From Anabaena catenula FACHB-362 (lineage in GTDB: Bacteria; Cyanobacteriota; Cyanobacteriia; Cyanobacteriales; Nostocaceae), in assembly GCF_014698735.1 (NCBI RefSeq), contig NZ_JACJTQ010000044.1, positions 1 through 42,751 on the forward strand: 42,751 nt of DNA, written 5' to 3'. The notes below the pieces were generated by a model. That model was not told the DNA's origin. It saw only the letters and a program-made list of their open reading frames with translations, and ran no database searches. The position numbers were made by a program, and so were the translations under genes. Shown here one piece after another: positions 1 through 8,410 of the stretch (within the stretch, counting starts at the first letter, position 1; each line of letters opens with the position of its first letter).

Positions 1-1
1 G

Positions 2-112
2 GCATCTCTAACGCTTATTTTAGCGTACCAGCCAGCTACCTTTGCATTGGGGCATCTCACTTTTAAAAGCAGTGGCAGTAACACTTTAGCTATTTCCGGA
101 GATGTCTATTAA
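2..112 (+). CDS. C-terminal end of an upstream ORF (uncertain)
   Basis: An open frame enters from the left edge and ends at the TAA at 110-112, overlapping the start of the next gene by 11 bases. The visible 36 residues begin with a hydrophobic stretch ending TFALG and finish SGDVY. The hydrophobic part resembles a signal peptide, which would make this a short secreted protein whose start lies before the window. The overlap with the VirB2-like start would allow translational coupling. The fragment is too short to assign a family and could be a chance open frame. Confidence 0.3.
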   Translation, partial: ASLTLILAYQPATFALGHLTFKSSGSNTLAISGDVY

Positions 113-551
113 TCACCTGCTGATGTCTGTTTTAATCTTGCTGACTGCCATCATCGCAGCATTTCCCAAATTAGCAAATAAATTGCTGACCAAATTTGAA
201 AAATTGCAACGCCGTTGGGGGATCAACTTTTATGCCATTTTAGTTGGCATTATCTGTATAATTTTAACTTTTGATTTCACCACAACATCAGCTAATGCCC
301 AATTTTTTAATGGCGCACAAACATGGATGACAGGAGCTTTTGCAGGTATTCCTGCCACTGCTGTTACACTATTTTTTAATGTTCTAAGAGCATTGTTTTT
401 GTTGTATCTTGGTATTTCACTGGTGAGAATTGTCAATGCTGCCAGAAATGATGAAGATTGGCAGAATTTAGCGAGAACTCCTTTAATCATCAGTGTTACT
501 ATTGTAGTTGGGGATATTCTCACTGGTTTGATTACTGGTAATGCGGCTTAA
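102..551 (+). CDS. VirB2-like major prepilin candidate of a type IV secretion system
   Basis: This 149-aa membrane protein has hydrophobic segments near residues 5-22 and 43-62, a signal-peptidase-like site SANA-QFF near residue 67, and then two more hydrophobic helices (about 78-112 and 128-145). A cleaved leader followed by a short mature protein with two helices is the plan of VirB2/TraA/TrbC pilins, although no family motif is decisive. It lies two genes before the VirB4 ATPase with a VirB3-like gene between, matching VirB2-VirB3-VirB4 order. A second in-frame ATG at 123 is possible; GGAG touches the first ATG directly, which is poor spacing. Inference: pilus subunit or inner-membrane channel component. 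It could instead be another small Trb-type membrane protein. Confidence 0.55.
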   Translation: MSINHLLMSVLILLTAIIAAFPKLANKLLTKFEKLQRRWGINFYAILVGIICIILTFDFTTTSANAQFFNGAQTWMTGAFAGIPATAVTLFFNVLRALFLLYLGISLVRIVNAARNDEDWQNLARTPLIISVTIVVGDILTGLITGNAA

Positions 552-560
552 ATAGCTCAG

Positions 561-584
561 AGAAAGAGGGGTTGAACTCTTTCT
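561..584 (+). terminator. Hairpin just after the VirB2-like gene, weak terminator or RNA-processing site
   Basis: Perfect 8-bp inverted repeat AGAAAGAG / CTCTTTCT with an 8-base loop, 10 bases after the stop codon. No clear T-run follows, so it may attenuate rather than end transcription, which would let the pilin be made in excess of downstream genes. Confidence 0.3.
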
Positions 585-605
585 TAAAGAGTAGCTTTTA
601 GAGAT

Positions 606-635
606 TTACAGCAGATTTCAGATAAGTGAGGTACA
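606..635 (+). repeat. Short dispersed repeat, TTACAGCAGATTTC...GAGGTACA, copy 1
   Basis: The 14-mer TTACAGCAGATTTC is followed after a short spacer by GAGGTACA. The same two blocks occur at 7870-7899, also in an intergenic region of the transfer operon. Function unknown; it has the character of the small dispersed repeats common in Nostoc-type genomes. Confidence 0.5.
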
Positions 636-705
636 GAATCTAAGTTAAAAGCCAGACAATAAGACAGTTTTAATTTTGACTCCTGATCCTTGAATTTTTC
701 TGCAT

Positions 706-719
706 AACGAGCGCTCGTT
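706..719. promoter_or_regulatory. 14-bp perfect palindrome upstream of the VirB3-like gene, candidate operator
   Basis: AACGAGCGCTCGTT is identical to its reverse complement and is the most G+C-rich spot of a 311-base gap between the VirB2-like and VirB3-like genes. A symmetric dyad of this size is typical of binding sites for dimeric repressors such as TetR-type proteins. No regulator gene is visible in the window. The rest of the gap (about 636-862) shows nothing else. Confidence 0.4.
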
Positions 720-862
720 TCTCAACAACTTCTATCACTCTTGGATAAATTAACTATTTTTCGACAATACAACGGACAAAATTTCAGCTTTTCTCTCAGT
801 CTGATAATAGCAGTTTAGGTTAAATTTACATCTTCAAAAACCTCAGATAACTAATAGAGATA

Positions 863-1201
863 ATGAAGCGCAAAGAATTTAGAACAGTCAATCGAATTTT
901 GGGGGAACAGCCGAGAATTGGATTATTTCCAGCAGATCAAGTTTTTCCTTGGACAGCTATTGCACTGATTACATACTTAATCTGCAAACAAAGTCTTCAA
1001 GCTTCTTGGTTAGTGACTGGATTAGTTATCGCTTGGGGGTGGGGAACTTGGTGGACTCTTACCAGTAATAAAACCTGGTTATCAAAGTTTCTCACAGTAC
1101 CCAGAGTTACTAGAGGATATAAACGCTTTTATTCCCTGATTCAAGAACCAAAAATACTAACATCAACAGCAAAACAGATGGTCGTGCCAAATTCCAAATA
1201 G
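863..1201 (+). CDS. VirB3-like inner-membrane protein
   Basis: This 112-aa protein is basic at the N-terminus, with two closely spaced hydrophobic segments at about residues 30-42 and 47-67 and a basic C-terminal half. Length, the N-terminal hairpin of two membrane helices and its place directly before the VirB4 ATPase agree with VirB3/TrbD. No diagnostic motif can be claimed at this divergence, so the assignment rests on topology and synteny. GAGA sits about 6 bases before the ATG. VirB3 proteins work with VirB4 at the base of the secretion channel. Confidence 0.55.
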   Translation: MKRKEFRTVNRILGEQPRIGLFPADQVFPWTAIALITYLICKQSLQASWLVTGLVIAWGWGTWWTLTSNKTWLSKFLTVPRVTRGYKRFYSLIQEPKILTSTAKQMVVPNSK

Positions 1202-1273
1202 TGCTAACCATAGGTTAGGTAAAAAATCAAAAGTCGTTGCTCCCGATGCGGGGTAAGTTAGAATCTGAAACTA

Positions 1274-1285
1274 TCGAAATTTCGA
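1274..1285. promoter_or_regulatory. 12-bp palindrome upstream of virB4
   Basis: TCGAAATTTCGA is a perfect 12-bp palindrome about 65 bases before the virB4 start, in the 147-base gap after the VirB3-like gene. Possible operator; A+T-rich palindromes also arise by chance. Confidence 0.2.
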
Positions 1286-1348
1286 GGCTTGCATCCTTTT
1301 TAAATTGGTCAAAGTCAGAAAAAACTACATTATTTGAGTACCGAAATC

Positions 1349-4222
1349 ATGACAATAAATTCTTCAGCGAAAGGGAAAATATCTAAAGATAAGGTAGGAA
1401 ATAAAAATATCTCTGCCCAAGAGATTTCTGTAGCCAAACGCCTGACTCCTTTTGAAGACTTAACCCATATTGGAGCGATCGCTAGTATTTCCATCACCGG
1501 CAGAAAAGATGTTGGTGCGATTATCCTCAAGCGTAAAGACGATATCCAAATTAAATTCTGCTTTGATTGCCAAGGTATCCACTCCTCACTGCCAGAAAGT
1601 CAAATTTTACCAATTTTTGCAGGTATAGAAGCAGGACTGAAAGAAATACCTTATGGTGAAACTTTAACCTTTCATCTGGGTTCATTTACCGATGACCATA
1701 ACCGTCAACAGGAACTAAAAGCATTAGAAGAAAATTGTCGCAGTAATGAACTGATGCTATTAATTCGGTCAGAAAGGTTACGAATTAGAGATTTAACAAA
1801 TCAAGGCAGTCGCAAAAACAAATTTTTGAGAATTTACTGTACCTACACTGTTGCTGAAAATATTGAAACAGCGGACTTTGTAGAGAAATTCATTCTCCAA
1901 GCTAAAGAAAGTTGGCATAAATTTACTGGACAAATTCACGAAGTGCGACATCAACGTATTGAATCAATTCTCAAAAATAGCTTTACATCTGGCTTTCAGC
2001 TATGGGAACAAACCCTGAATAATAAAATGGGGTTGAATATCAAACCCTTGGGTTCTCAGGAACTGTGGGGAGTAATTTGGGGACAATTTAATACCAGCAA
2101 CCCTCCAAATATTCCGCACTTGCTGACTTTGGATGATGATGGATTGCGGGAAGAACAAAACAGCGACTTCCATATCCGTCACTTAATTTTAGAAAGAGAA
2201 GCATCAGTTCCTTTTTTGGATAGAGCTTGGGTAAATTTACAAGACCATTATATTGGTGCATTAACATTCACAGAAAAACCGATTGGTTGGGTGGATGAAT
2301 ATACTCAATTGCGTTATTTGTGGGAACTAATTGCTAGAGATAAGGTTTCTGATACAGAAATCATTTGTCAACTGACGAGAGCTAACGAGGGGTTAGCTAA
2401 AACCGCACTACAACGTCTGACTAAACAATCTATCGTTTCCTCTGCCATGTCTGCTGATAAAAACAGCGTGGATGTAAAAGCCAATTTGAACATGGAAGAA
2501 GCGATCGCTGCACAAGAAACTATTTATAAAGGTGCAGTGCCAATTAATACCGCAGTAGTCTTTCTAGTACACCGTCCTTCACGTCAAAAACTAGATGAAG
2601 CTTGTCGTTATGTTTCTAGCTGTTTTCTCCGTCCGGCTGTTGTGGTGCGAGAAATGGAATATGCCTGGAAAGTATGGTTACAATGTTTACCAATTGTTTG
2701 GCAAAACTTGCTGACTAAACCATTTAATCGCCGGTTGCCTTATTTTAGCAGTGAAGTCCCCGGACTAATGCCAGTAATAAAAACTGCAACTGGAGATAGA
2801 ACAGGGTTTGAATTAATTGCTGATGAGGGTGGTACTCCTATTCATTTAGATTTATACAACCACCACAAGAATTTAGCAGTATTTGGAACAACTCGTGCAG
2901 GTAAATCAGTGTTGGTGGCTGGTTTACTCACCCCGGCTTTAGCTCAGGATATTCCTGTCGTTGCTCTTGATTATCCCAAGCCAGATGGTAGTAGCACTTT
3001 TACTGATTATACTAATTTTATGGGGGAAGATGGGGCATATTTTGATATTAGTCGTGAGACAAATAACCTGTTTGAATTACCAGATTTGAGGAGGTTAGAA
3101 GTAGAGTTAAGAAAAGAGCGATTAACAGATTTTAAGGATTTCCTTAAATCCACAATCATTACAATGGTGATAGGGACTAATTCTGTTGGTGTTGATGCCA
3201 CAATGGTGAGTAATATTGAAAGTATTATCACTTTAGCAATTGAAACTTTCTTTGCTGATGATGACATCAAGTTACGTTATAAATTTGCATTAGAAAAAGG
3301 TTTGGGGACGGAAGAATGGAATGATACACCGACACTCAATGACTTCTATAAGTATTGCTCTCCTGGTTATATTAAACTAGATTCAATTGCCAGTAATAGT
3401 GAGGAGCAATTAAAAGCACTAGACCAAATTAGGCTACGATTAAAATTTTGGCTCAATAGTAGAGTTGGTCAATCTATTAGCAAACCTTCCAGTTTTCGTA
3501 CTGATGCTAAATTATTAGTATTTGCATTGCGTTCTTTGTCTTCTGAAGCAGATGCAGCTATTTTATCATTAAGTGCTTATGCTGCGGCTTTGCGTCGCGC
3601 TCTGAGTTCTAAGGCTTCAATTTTCTTTTTAGATGAAGCACCAATTTTGTTTCAATTTGAGGCAATTGCCGAACTAATTGGCAGATTATGTGCTAATGGT
3701 GCTAAAGCTGGAATTCGTGTAATTTTATCAGCACAAGAGCCAGATACTATCTATCAAAGTAAATCATCTGCCAAAATCTTTGCTAACCTGACAACTCGGC
3801 TGATTGGTCGGATTCAAAGTAGTGCGATAGAGTCATTTATCAAATATTTTCAATATCCAACAGAGATTATTTCTCGTAATAGTACAGAGTCATTCTTTCC
3901 CAAGAAGGAAAGTATTTATTCACAATGGCTATTAGATGATAATGGGAAATTTACATTCTGCCGTTATTATCCTGCTTATTGCCTTTTAGCTGCTGTTGCT
4001 AATAATCCCCAAGAGCAGGAACTCAGAACATTATATCTTAGGAAATACCAAGATGATCCTATTACGGGAATAGTCAGGTTTTCTGAAGTGTACATCAAAT
4101 TGCTTAGAGGTGAAGAACTTACTGAGGAGGCTAATGAAATTTTAGAACAGGTGAAACTGAAATCAAAACAAATTCATATTTCAGAAACTAAGTCTGATAA
4201 ACCATTGAAAATAGTAGCATAA
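1349..4222 (+). CDS. virB4: VirB4/TraC-type conjugation ATPase
   Basis: This large cytoplasmic P-loop ATPase powers substrate and pilin movement in type IV secretion. With the ATG at 1349 it has 957 residues; an in-frame TTG at 1334 would add five. Walker A is GTTRAGKS (about 513-520) and Walker B is FFLDEAP (about 759-765), in the order of VirB4/TraC/TrbE proteins. The segment after Walker B (GRLCANGAKAGIRVILSAQ) matches the RecA-like core with a motif-III glutamine. The N-terminal half is the less conserved VirB4-specific domain. It follows VirB2- and VirB3-like genes and precedes a VirB5-like gene, confirming the operon order. The length is slightly above the usual 800-900. Two HIP1 sites (1475, 2501) lie in the gene, suggesting long residence in cyanobacteria. 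Confidence 0.9.
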   Translation: MTINSSAKGKISKDKVGNKNISAQEISVAKRLTPFEDLTHIGAIASISITGRKDVGAIILKRKDDIQIKFCFDCQGIHSSLPESQILPIFAGIEAGLKEIPYGETLTFHLGSFTDDHNRQQELKALEENCRSNELMLLIRSERLRIRDLTNQGSRKNKFLRIYCTYTVAENIETADFVEKFILQAKESWHKFTGQIHEVRHQRIESILKNSFTSGFQLWEQTLNNKMGLNIKPLGSQELWGVIWGQFNTSNPPNIPHLLTLDDDGLREEQNSDFHIRHLILEREASVPFLDRAWVNLQDHYIGALTFTEKPIGWVDEYTQLRYLWELIARDKVSDTEIICQLTRANEGLAKTALQRLTKQSIVSSAMSADKNSVDVKANLNMEEAIAAQETIYKGAVPINTAVVFLVHRPSRQKLDEACRYVSSCFLRPAVVVREMEYAWKVWLQCLPIVWQNLLTKPFNRRLPYFSSEVPGLMPVIKTATGDRTGFELIADEGGTPIHLDLYNHHKNLAVFGTTRAGKSVLVAGLLTPALAQDIPVVALDYPKPDGSSTFTDYTNFMGEDGAYFDISRETNNLFELPDLRRLEVELRKERLTDFKDFLKSTIITMVIGTNSVGVDATMVSNIESIITLAIETFFADDDIKLRYKFALEKGLGTEEWNDTPTLNDFYKYCSPGYIKLDSIASNSEEQLKALDQIRLRLKFWLNSRVGQSISKPSSFRTDAKLLVFALRSLSSEADAAILSLSAYAAALRRALSSKASIFFLDEAPILFQFEAIAELIGRLCANGAKAGIRVILSAQEPDTIYQSKSSAKIFANLTTRLIGRIQSSAIESFIKYFQYPTEIISRNSTESFFPKKESIYSQWLLDDNGKFTFCRYYPAYCLLAAVANNPQEQELRTLYLRKYQDDPITGIVRFSEVYIKLLRGEELTEEANEILEQVKLKSKQIHISETKSDKPLKIVA
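1475..1482. repeat. HIP1 palindrome GCGATCGC (representative of at least fourteen copies)
   Basis: GCGATCGC, the highly iterated palindrome of cyanobacterial genomes, occurs here and near 2501, 5318, 9950, 10027, 13655, 13951, 18027, 23758, 27517, 31386, 32484, 39977 and 41117, nearly always inside genes. Its spread over the transfer, PRTRC and replisome genes indicates the whole element has been resident in cyanobacteria for a long time. Confidence 0.95.
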
Positions 4223-4253
4223 GAAAAATCTATGCCTCATAAAGAAATGGTAT

Positions 4254-4370
4254 AGGACTTACGCACAAGTCAATTAGGAACGTATCCCTTACGGGAGTCG
4301 ATAGCTTGCGTGGGGACGCAGGAGCCATAGACATACCACGGAGGCACAGAGGACACGGAGAAATTAGGGT
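4254..4370 (+). mobile_element. MITE family A, right end missing
   Basis: It begins with the terminal repeat AGGACTTACGCA and carries the interior CAGAGG-rich block (4338-4360) seen in the copies at 5596-5687 and 8022-8163. The matching right end TGCGTAAGTCCT is absent; a family-B element starts a few bases later, so this copy is probably truncated. It holds the same roughly 50-base nested insertion (CCCTTACGGGAG... to GGAGCCATAG) as the 8-kb copy. No coding capacity. Confidence 0.6.
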
Positions 4371-4374
4371 TTAA

Positions 4375-4498
4375 TACCAAATTAATATGAAGCTGCATAG
4401 AACGAAATACCAAGAATAATTGAACGCAGATAAACACAGATAAAAATGGGACAATCAATGGATTTCAGAATTCTGTTCAGCCTCACCTAAAATTGGTA
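4375..4498 (-). mobile_element. MITE family B, copy 1
   Basis: About 124 bp with imperfect terminal inverted repeats, TACCAAATTAATATGAAGC at the left and an end reading CCTCACCTAAAATTGGTA at the right. The interior holds the signature ACGCAGATAAACACAGATAA. Three relatives lie at 8177, 28263 and 32951 in the opposite orientation. The following bases 4499-4786 have no gene; a single half-site GATTGCTATA at 4618-4627 matches the end of the element at 32640-32745. Confidence 0.6.
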
Positions 4499-4786
4499 TA
4501 TAGCTTTTCTCAGTCTAGTGGGTTACATCTCTTTTTATCTCTTTCTGTTCCCTCCCCATGACTTATGTCAACTTACGTCACGTTACGCTATCACTGATAA
4601 GTTCTCAATTCAAATAGGATTGCTATATAAGAATGTGATCGTAATAATTACTCTACTTTAAAAACCATCTTTCGTTATTTTTGGTGTTGTGAATTATGCT
4701 ACTACAATTTTTTAATTATTAAAACACAAGGTCTAATATTCTGGGCATATCATTCATTTATTGAATTACTCAACAGGTGAAATATC

Positions 4787-5545
4787 ATGAAAAGTAACAA
4801 GAAAAAGTTAATTTCAACTGCCATTACATCAGGTTTTATATTAGCAGCAATAACTTTACCAAAAGATGCCTTTGCAATTGACTTGGGAGGACAACTTGAC
4901 AACTTCTTCAATCAAACATTTGGATACATAAACGGCTATTTTAACGAGGTAGCGAATCAACTCAAGGAAGAAGTAGATAAAAGTTGGGGAAATCTCCAAA
5001 AAGATGCTCAAGCAGCAATTGAAGAATCTAAGGGAAATATGGGGATACCAGACCCTACAGCAGCTAGTCAAAAATTAGCTGATAAGTTGCAAGAAAAAGG
5101 AGGGATAGCAGCAGAAAGTAGCACTGTTATTGGTGCGGTGGAAGCCGGGAAACAACTAGAAAGAGATAGCACCCGCGCTACAGTAGCTAGTGTTTTAGGG
5201 AAAGAAGGACAGCAACGAACTCAATCGGAAATTGATGCTACCAACAAAACTGTTGAAGAAGCACAGCAGTTAGCAGAAGATGCTCAAAATATGGATGCTT
5301 CACAAGATGTCCTCAAAGCGATCGCTGCTCAAAATGCTCAAATTGTCTCGATGTTAGGACAGGTACGTACTGATGGTTTACAAGCACGACATGATGCCCA
5401 ACAAACTAACCTCATGCTCAATCAAATTGCTGAAAGTCAATCAGAACAAAATCGAGCGAGAAGAGTTTTATCTACTGGTATGACTAGTCAATATTTAGAG
5501 TTAACTGGTTGGAGTAGATTAGACCCTGCTTATGTCAATAAGTAG
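4787..5545 (+). CDS. VirB5/TrbJ-like secreted coiled-coil protein
   Basis: This 252-aa protein has a clear signal peptide: basic start KSNKKK, hydrophobic core, cleavage site DAFA-ID after residue 30. The mature part is almost wholly helical and polar, with long heptad-like stretches (for example TVEEAQQLAEDAQ and LNQIAESQSEQNRARRVL), as expected for VirB5/TrbJ pilus-tip or periplasmic proteins. AGGTGA lies 7 bases before the ATG, a good ribosome binding site. Its place between VirB4 and the polytopic VirB6-like protein is the VirB5 position. The C-terminal motif SRLDPAYV is not one I can assign. Function by analogy: pilus assembly or recipient contact. Confidence 0.6.
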   Translation: MKSNKKKLISTAITSGFILAAITLPKDAFAIDLGGQLDNFFNQTFGYINGYFNEVANQLKEEVDKSWGNLQKDAQAAIEESKGNMGIPDPTAASQKLADKLQEKGGIAAESSTVIGAVEAGKQLERDSTRATVASVLGKEGQQRTQSEIDATNKTVEEAQQLAEDAQNMDASQDVLKAIAAQNAQIVSMLGQVRTDGLQARHDAQQTNLMLNQIAESQSEQNRARRVLSTGMTSQYLELTGWSRLDPAYVNK

Positions 5546-5595
5546 GTTGAAAATGAAAAAGTTTTCTAGCTAATAGAGAATAGTTCTAGAGTGAC

Positions 5596-5687
5596 AGGAC
5601 TGACGCAAAAATCCTCCAAAACTCTTATTCCTCTGTGTACTCTGCGTCCTCTGCGGTTTGATATTCCGTGATTCGTGCGTAAGTCCT
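5596..5687 (-). mobile_element. MITE family A, short intact copy
   Basis: 92 bp bounded by AGGACTGACGCA and TGCGTAAGTCCT, one mismatch between ends. Read on the minus strand it aligns with the 8022-8163 copy but lacks that copy's internal block of about 50 bases, so it represents the empty-site form. Confidence 0.7.
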
Positions 5688-5705
5688 AAGTGATTAACTC
5701 TCAAT

Positions 5706-5755
5706 ACGGTGCAGTTAACTAAAAATCCCAACGGTGCAGTTAACTAAAAATCCCA
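5706..5755 (+). repeat. Perfect 25-bp tandem duplication
   Basis: Two exact, abutting 25-bp units starting ACGGTGCAGTTAACTAAAAA, at 5706-5730 and 5731-5755, about 125 bases before the VirB6-like gene. GTTAAC inside each unit is a small palindrome. Could be paired regulatory sites or a recent slippage product. Confidence 0.8.
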
Positions 5756-5879
5756 ATTTTTGAAATCATGAAAAATTGATTATTACATTCCTTTGTTGAG
5801 AACAATGTCAATTATTAACCTTATCCAAACCGTATTGGATTAACTCTTTTTTCCCTTTTATTCTACCAGGAATAACATT

Positions 5880-7022
5880 ATGCTTGGTCAAACAATACTA
5901 GCAGCAAATAACTTCGGTGCAGGAGATTTAATCGAAAATGCGTCTGCTGGTGCCAGCTTGGTAGCAGAAGGTTTTAATGATCTATGGCAACAAACTCTTA
6001 CAGGTGGACTATATGCTTCACTGTGTAAAGTTGGAGTATTATTTGCAGTTGCTACCCTCACATTATTCATGGTGCAATGGGGTAAGCAAATGATTAATGA
6101 CGAAGAACAAAGAGCATTTAGTGAATTAATCTGGCCTTTAATTGTCACTGTTCTTCTTGCTAATAATGGTTCTCTACTAGCGAATAGCACTTTGGCATTG
6201 AGGGAATATATTAACAGTGTCAATAACTATATATTAGAGTACACCGCAGCCGATGCTGATTTGAGAGCCGCTTACCAACAAGCATTAGGACAAGCAGCAT
6301 TAGAAACGGCAGTAGGTAATGCTATTCAAGAATGTCGTTCTTCTCAATTATCAAATGAAGAAGAAATACAGTGTCTCAAACAAGCAAAAGCCGATTTAGA
6401 AGCTAAATTTCCTGACACTTTTAAAGATGCAGAAGGTGGTAGCTATTTGGGAGCAGCAGGTAGTTGGGTAACTCAAGGTTTGGACAAAATCAACCAAGCA
6501 GCTTCGGAAGCTGAAGGTGATGGTTTAGTGGGAAGTATTACCAGCAAATTGTCTGCGGCTTCTAGTGCGGCAATTGGTGCAGTTGTTACCACTTTTATTA
6601 CCAGTTTATTATTAGCACTAAATAATGCTTACCAATGGGGGTTGGAACTAGCATTACTTTTAACTGCATTAATTGCTCCTTTAGCAGTTGGAGGTTCTTT
6701 AATGCCAATTGGTAATAAAGCAATTTTTGCTTGGTTAACAGGGTTTTTTACTGTTGGTCTTGCTAAACTTTCTTTCAATATTATTTTAGGTTTAGCTGGA
6801 CAGTTAGTTGCTACAGCCAAAGCTAGTCAACCGATGATTTTTTTGGCATTTATTGGTTTAGTTGCTCCATTTTTAGCCACAGGAATTGCTGCTGGAGGTG
6901 GTCTAGCAGTGCTAACTCAGCTTAATAATGGCGCTCAATGGTTGGCTAGTGGTGCTATATCAGCAGGTAATATTGCTCTTTCTGCCAGTGTGTCCCGAAT
7001 TACAGCCATGATTCGCAAATAA
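5880..7022 (+). CDS. VirB6/TrbL-like polytopic channel protein
   Basis: This 380-aa membrane protein has hydrophobic segments near residues 45-66, 84-105, 222-245, 248-272, 282-306 and 312-345. A polar loop of roughly 115 residues separates the second and third and contains two cysteines. VirB6/TrbL proteins are the polytopic inner-membrane subunits of type IV channels and carry a large central loop. A run of Gly/Ala-rich helices near the C-terminus (FLATGIAAGGGLAVL) also fits. AGGA lies 8 bases before the ATG. The order VirB5-like, this gene, VirB8-like is the canonical B5-B6-B8 order. Confidence 0.7.
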   Translation: MLGQTILAANNFGAGDLIENASAGASLVAEGFNDLWQQTLTGGLYASLCKVGVLFAVATLTLFMVQWGKQMINDEEQRAFSELIWPLIVTVLLANNGSLLANSTLALREYINSVNNYILEYTAADADLRAAYQQALGQAALETAVGNAIQECRSSQLSNEEEIQCLKQAKADLEAKFPDTFKDAEGGSYLGAAGSWVTQGLDKINQAASEAEGDGLVGSITSKLSAASSAAIGAVVTTFITSLLLALNNAYQWGLELALLLTALIAPLAVGGSLMPIGNKAIFAWLTGFFTVGLAKLSFNIILGLAGQLVATAKASQPMIFLAFIGLVAPFLATGIAAGGGLAVLTQLNNGAQWLASGAISAGNIALSASVSRITAMIRK

Positions 7023-7061
7023 AAAGTTTATCAATCAGAACTTTATCAATTTTGAGAAATT

Positions 7062-7844
7062 ATGCTAAATCACACTAAATCCAAAGTTCCTAAAAGGGAA
7101 GCATTACAGTTTCTAAGTTCTGGGCAATCGGTATCTAATCCCATTGCTATTGTTGCTATCATCTCGCTAATTTTTAGTTCTTTATCCTTCTTATTACAAA
7201 TGCTCAATTATGGTGCAACTTCAACTTTAGCTCGTAAGGAACCACCATCTTTAGTCCAGATTGCTGATGGAAATACAATCAATGTGAAAGCACTCGAACC
7301 TGATGACCGTTCAGCAGAAGTGATTAAAAAATTTGTGGTTGATACGTTGGTAAAAATGTTCAATTGGGATGGATTAATCAAATCAACTAAAAATGGAGAA
7401 ATTATTACTCAACAAGATAATGGCACTGCTATAAAAGTTACAAAAGGGACTGCAAGAGTTATGACAAAAGCTTGGGAAGCTGCTTTTGCATTAAGTGAAG
7501 AACAAGACTTTCGAGCCAGTTTTCTCAAAAGATTAGCAGAACTCACACCACCAAGTGTCTTTCAAGGTGGTTTACAAAGTTCTTTAGTTCCAAGATATGT
7601 TAGTGAACCACGCAAGATAGGTAAAGGAAAATGGCAAGTAGATGTGATTGCTACTTTGGTGACTTTTAGTAAGGAGGATAATGCTGGTAATGGAATAGCT
7701 TTTAACAAAACTGTGACAGTTCAAGTAATACAAACTCCTCAAAAACCTCCAGAAACTACAGAGATTGCTCAGAAAATTTATTCAGTTCGCAAGTCAGGTT
7801 TAGAAATTATTGAAATCACGGATTTGAATTTAGGAAAGAACTAA
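7062..7844 (+). CDS. VirB8-like bitopic inner-membrane protein
   Basis: This 260-aa protein has a short cytoplasmic N-terminus, one transmembrane helix (about residues 27-47) and a periplasmic domain of about 210 residues. That is the plan of VirB8/TraE/TrbF nucleation factors of the type IV channel. The order after VirB6-like and before VirB10-like supports it. The domain includes predicted strands around KWQVDVIATLVTF and KTVTVQVIQT, as in the NTF2-like VirB8 fold, but this is a judgement by eye. It starts 40 bases after the VirB6-like stop, probably in the same transcript. Confidence 0.6.
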   Translation: MLNHTKSKVPKREALQFLSSGQSVSNPIAIVAIISLIFSSLSFLLQMLNYGATSTLARKEPPSLVQIADGNTINVKALEPDDRSAEVIKKFVVDTLVKMFNWDGLIKSTKNGEIITQQDNGTAIKVTKGTARVMTKAWEAAFALSEEQDFRASFLKRLAELTPPSVFQGGLQSSLVPRYVSEPRKIGKGKWQVDVIATLVTFSKEDNAGNGIAFNKTVTVQVIQTPQKPPETTEIAQKIYSVRKSGLEIIEITDLNLGKN

Positions 7845-7869
7845 GAGAATACGGTTCAATCAAGGTAAA

Positions 7870-7899
7870 TTACAGCAGATTTCGCTTTTTTGAGGTACA
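7870..7899 (+). repeat. Short dispersed repeat, TTACAGCAGATTTC...GAGGTACA, copy 2
   Basis: Matches the blocks at 606-635; only the spacer between the two blocks differs. It sits 26 bases after the VirB8-like gene. Confidence 0.5.
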
Positions 7900-8021
7900 A
7901 GCTTAAATAATGAAACTCTTGTGGTGTGGGCATCTTGACGGCTAGAAATGTAACTCATAACACCGGGAAGTGCTGTATCTGTTTAGATAAGCAGAAGGAG
8001 AGAAAGAGATTATTTGAACTC

Positions 8022-8163
8022 AGGACTTACGCACGAGCCACGGAATATCGTATCCCTTACGGGAGTCGGTAGCTTGCGTGGCGACGCAGGAGCCATAGGC
8101 ATACCACAGAGGACGCAGAGAACACAGAGGAATAGGAGTTTGGGAGAATTTTGCGTAAGTCCT
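8022..8163 (+). mobile_element. MITE family A, intact copy carrying a nested insertion
   Basis: 142 bp with perfect 12-bp terminal inverted repeats AGGACTTACGCA / TGCGTAAGTCCT. Compared with the 92-bp copy at 5596-5687, it has an extra block at about 8050-8102, also present in the 4254 copy. This means a smaller repeat inserted into the MITE before or during its spread. No ORF of note. Confidence 0.75.
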
Positions 8164-8176
8164 AGAACTGTATTAA

Positions 8177-8310
8177 TACCAAATTAATGTGAGGCTCCAC
8201 AGAATCATGAAATTCATTGAATATTTCATCTTTATCTGTGTTTATCTGCGTTTATCTGCGGTCAATTATTCTTGATATTTTATTCTATGCAGCTTCATAT
8301 TAATTTGGTG
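8177..8310 (+). mobile_element. MITE family B, copy 2
   Basis: About 134 bp beginning TACCAAATTAATGTGAGGC and ending GCAGCTTCATATTAATTTGG, an imperfect inverted pair. The interior reads TCTTTATCTGTGTTTATCTG. It follows the family-A element after 13 bases, the same A-then-B arrangement as at 4254-4498, which suggests paired insertion or targeted nesting. The 566-base gap before the VirB10-like gene is mostly these elements. Confidence 0.7.
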
Positions 8311-8410
8311 TGAGAACTGAGAAATTAATCTCATCCAACAGATATTTACTTTATTGATACATAAAAATCAAGAATTCTGGTTGTTTACTGTAAATACAAT
8401 AGGGATATTT

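Noticed and set aside
4270-4458. 62-aa minus-strand ORF
   Set aside because: It lies entirely within the family-A and family-B miniature elements and has no protein-like features beyond their sequence.
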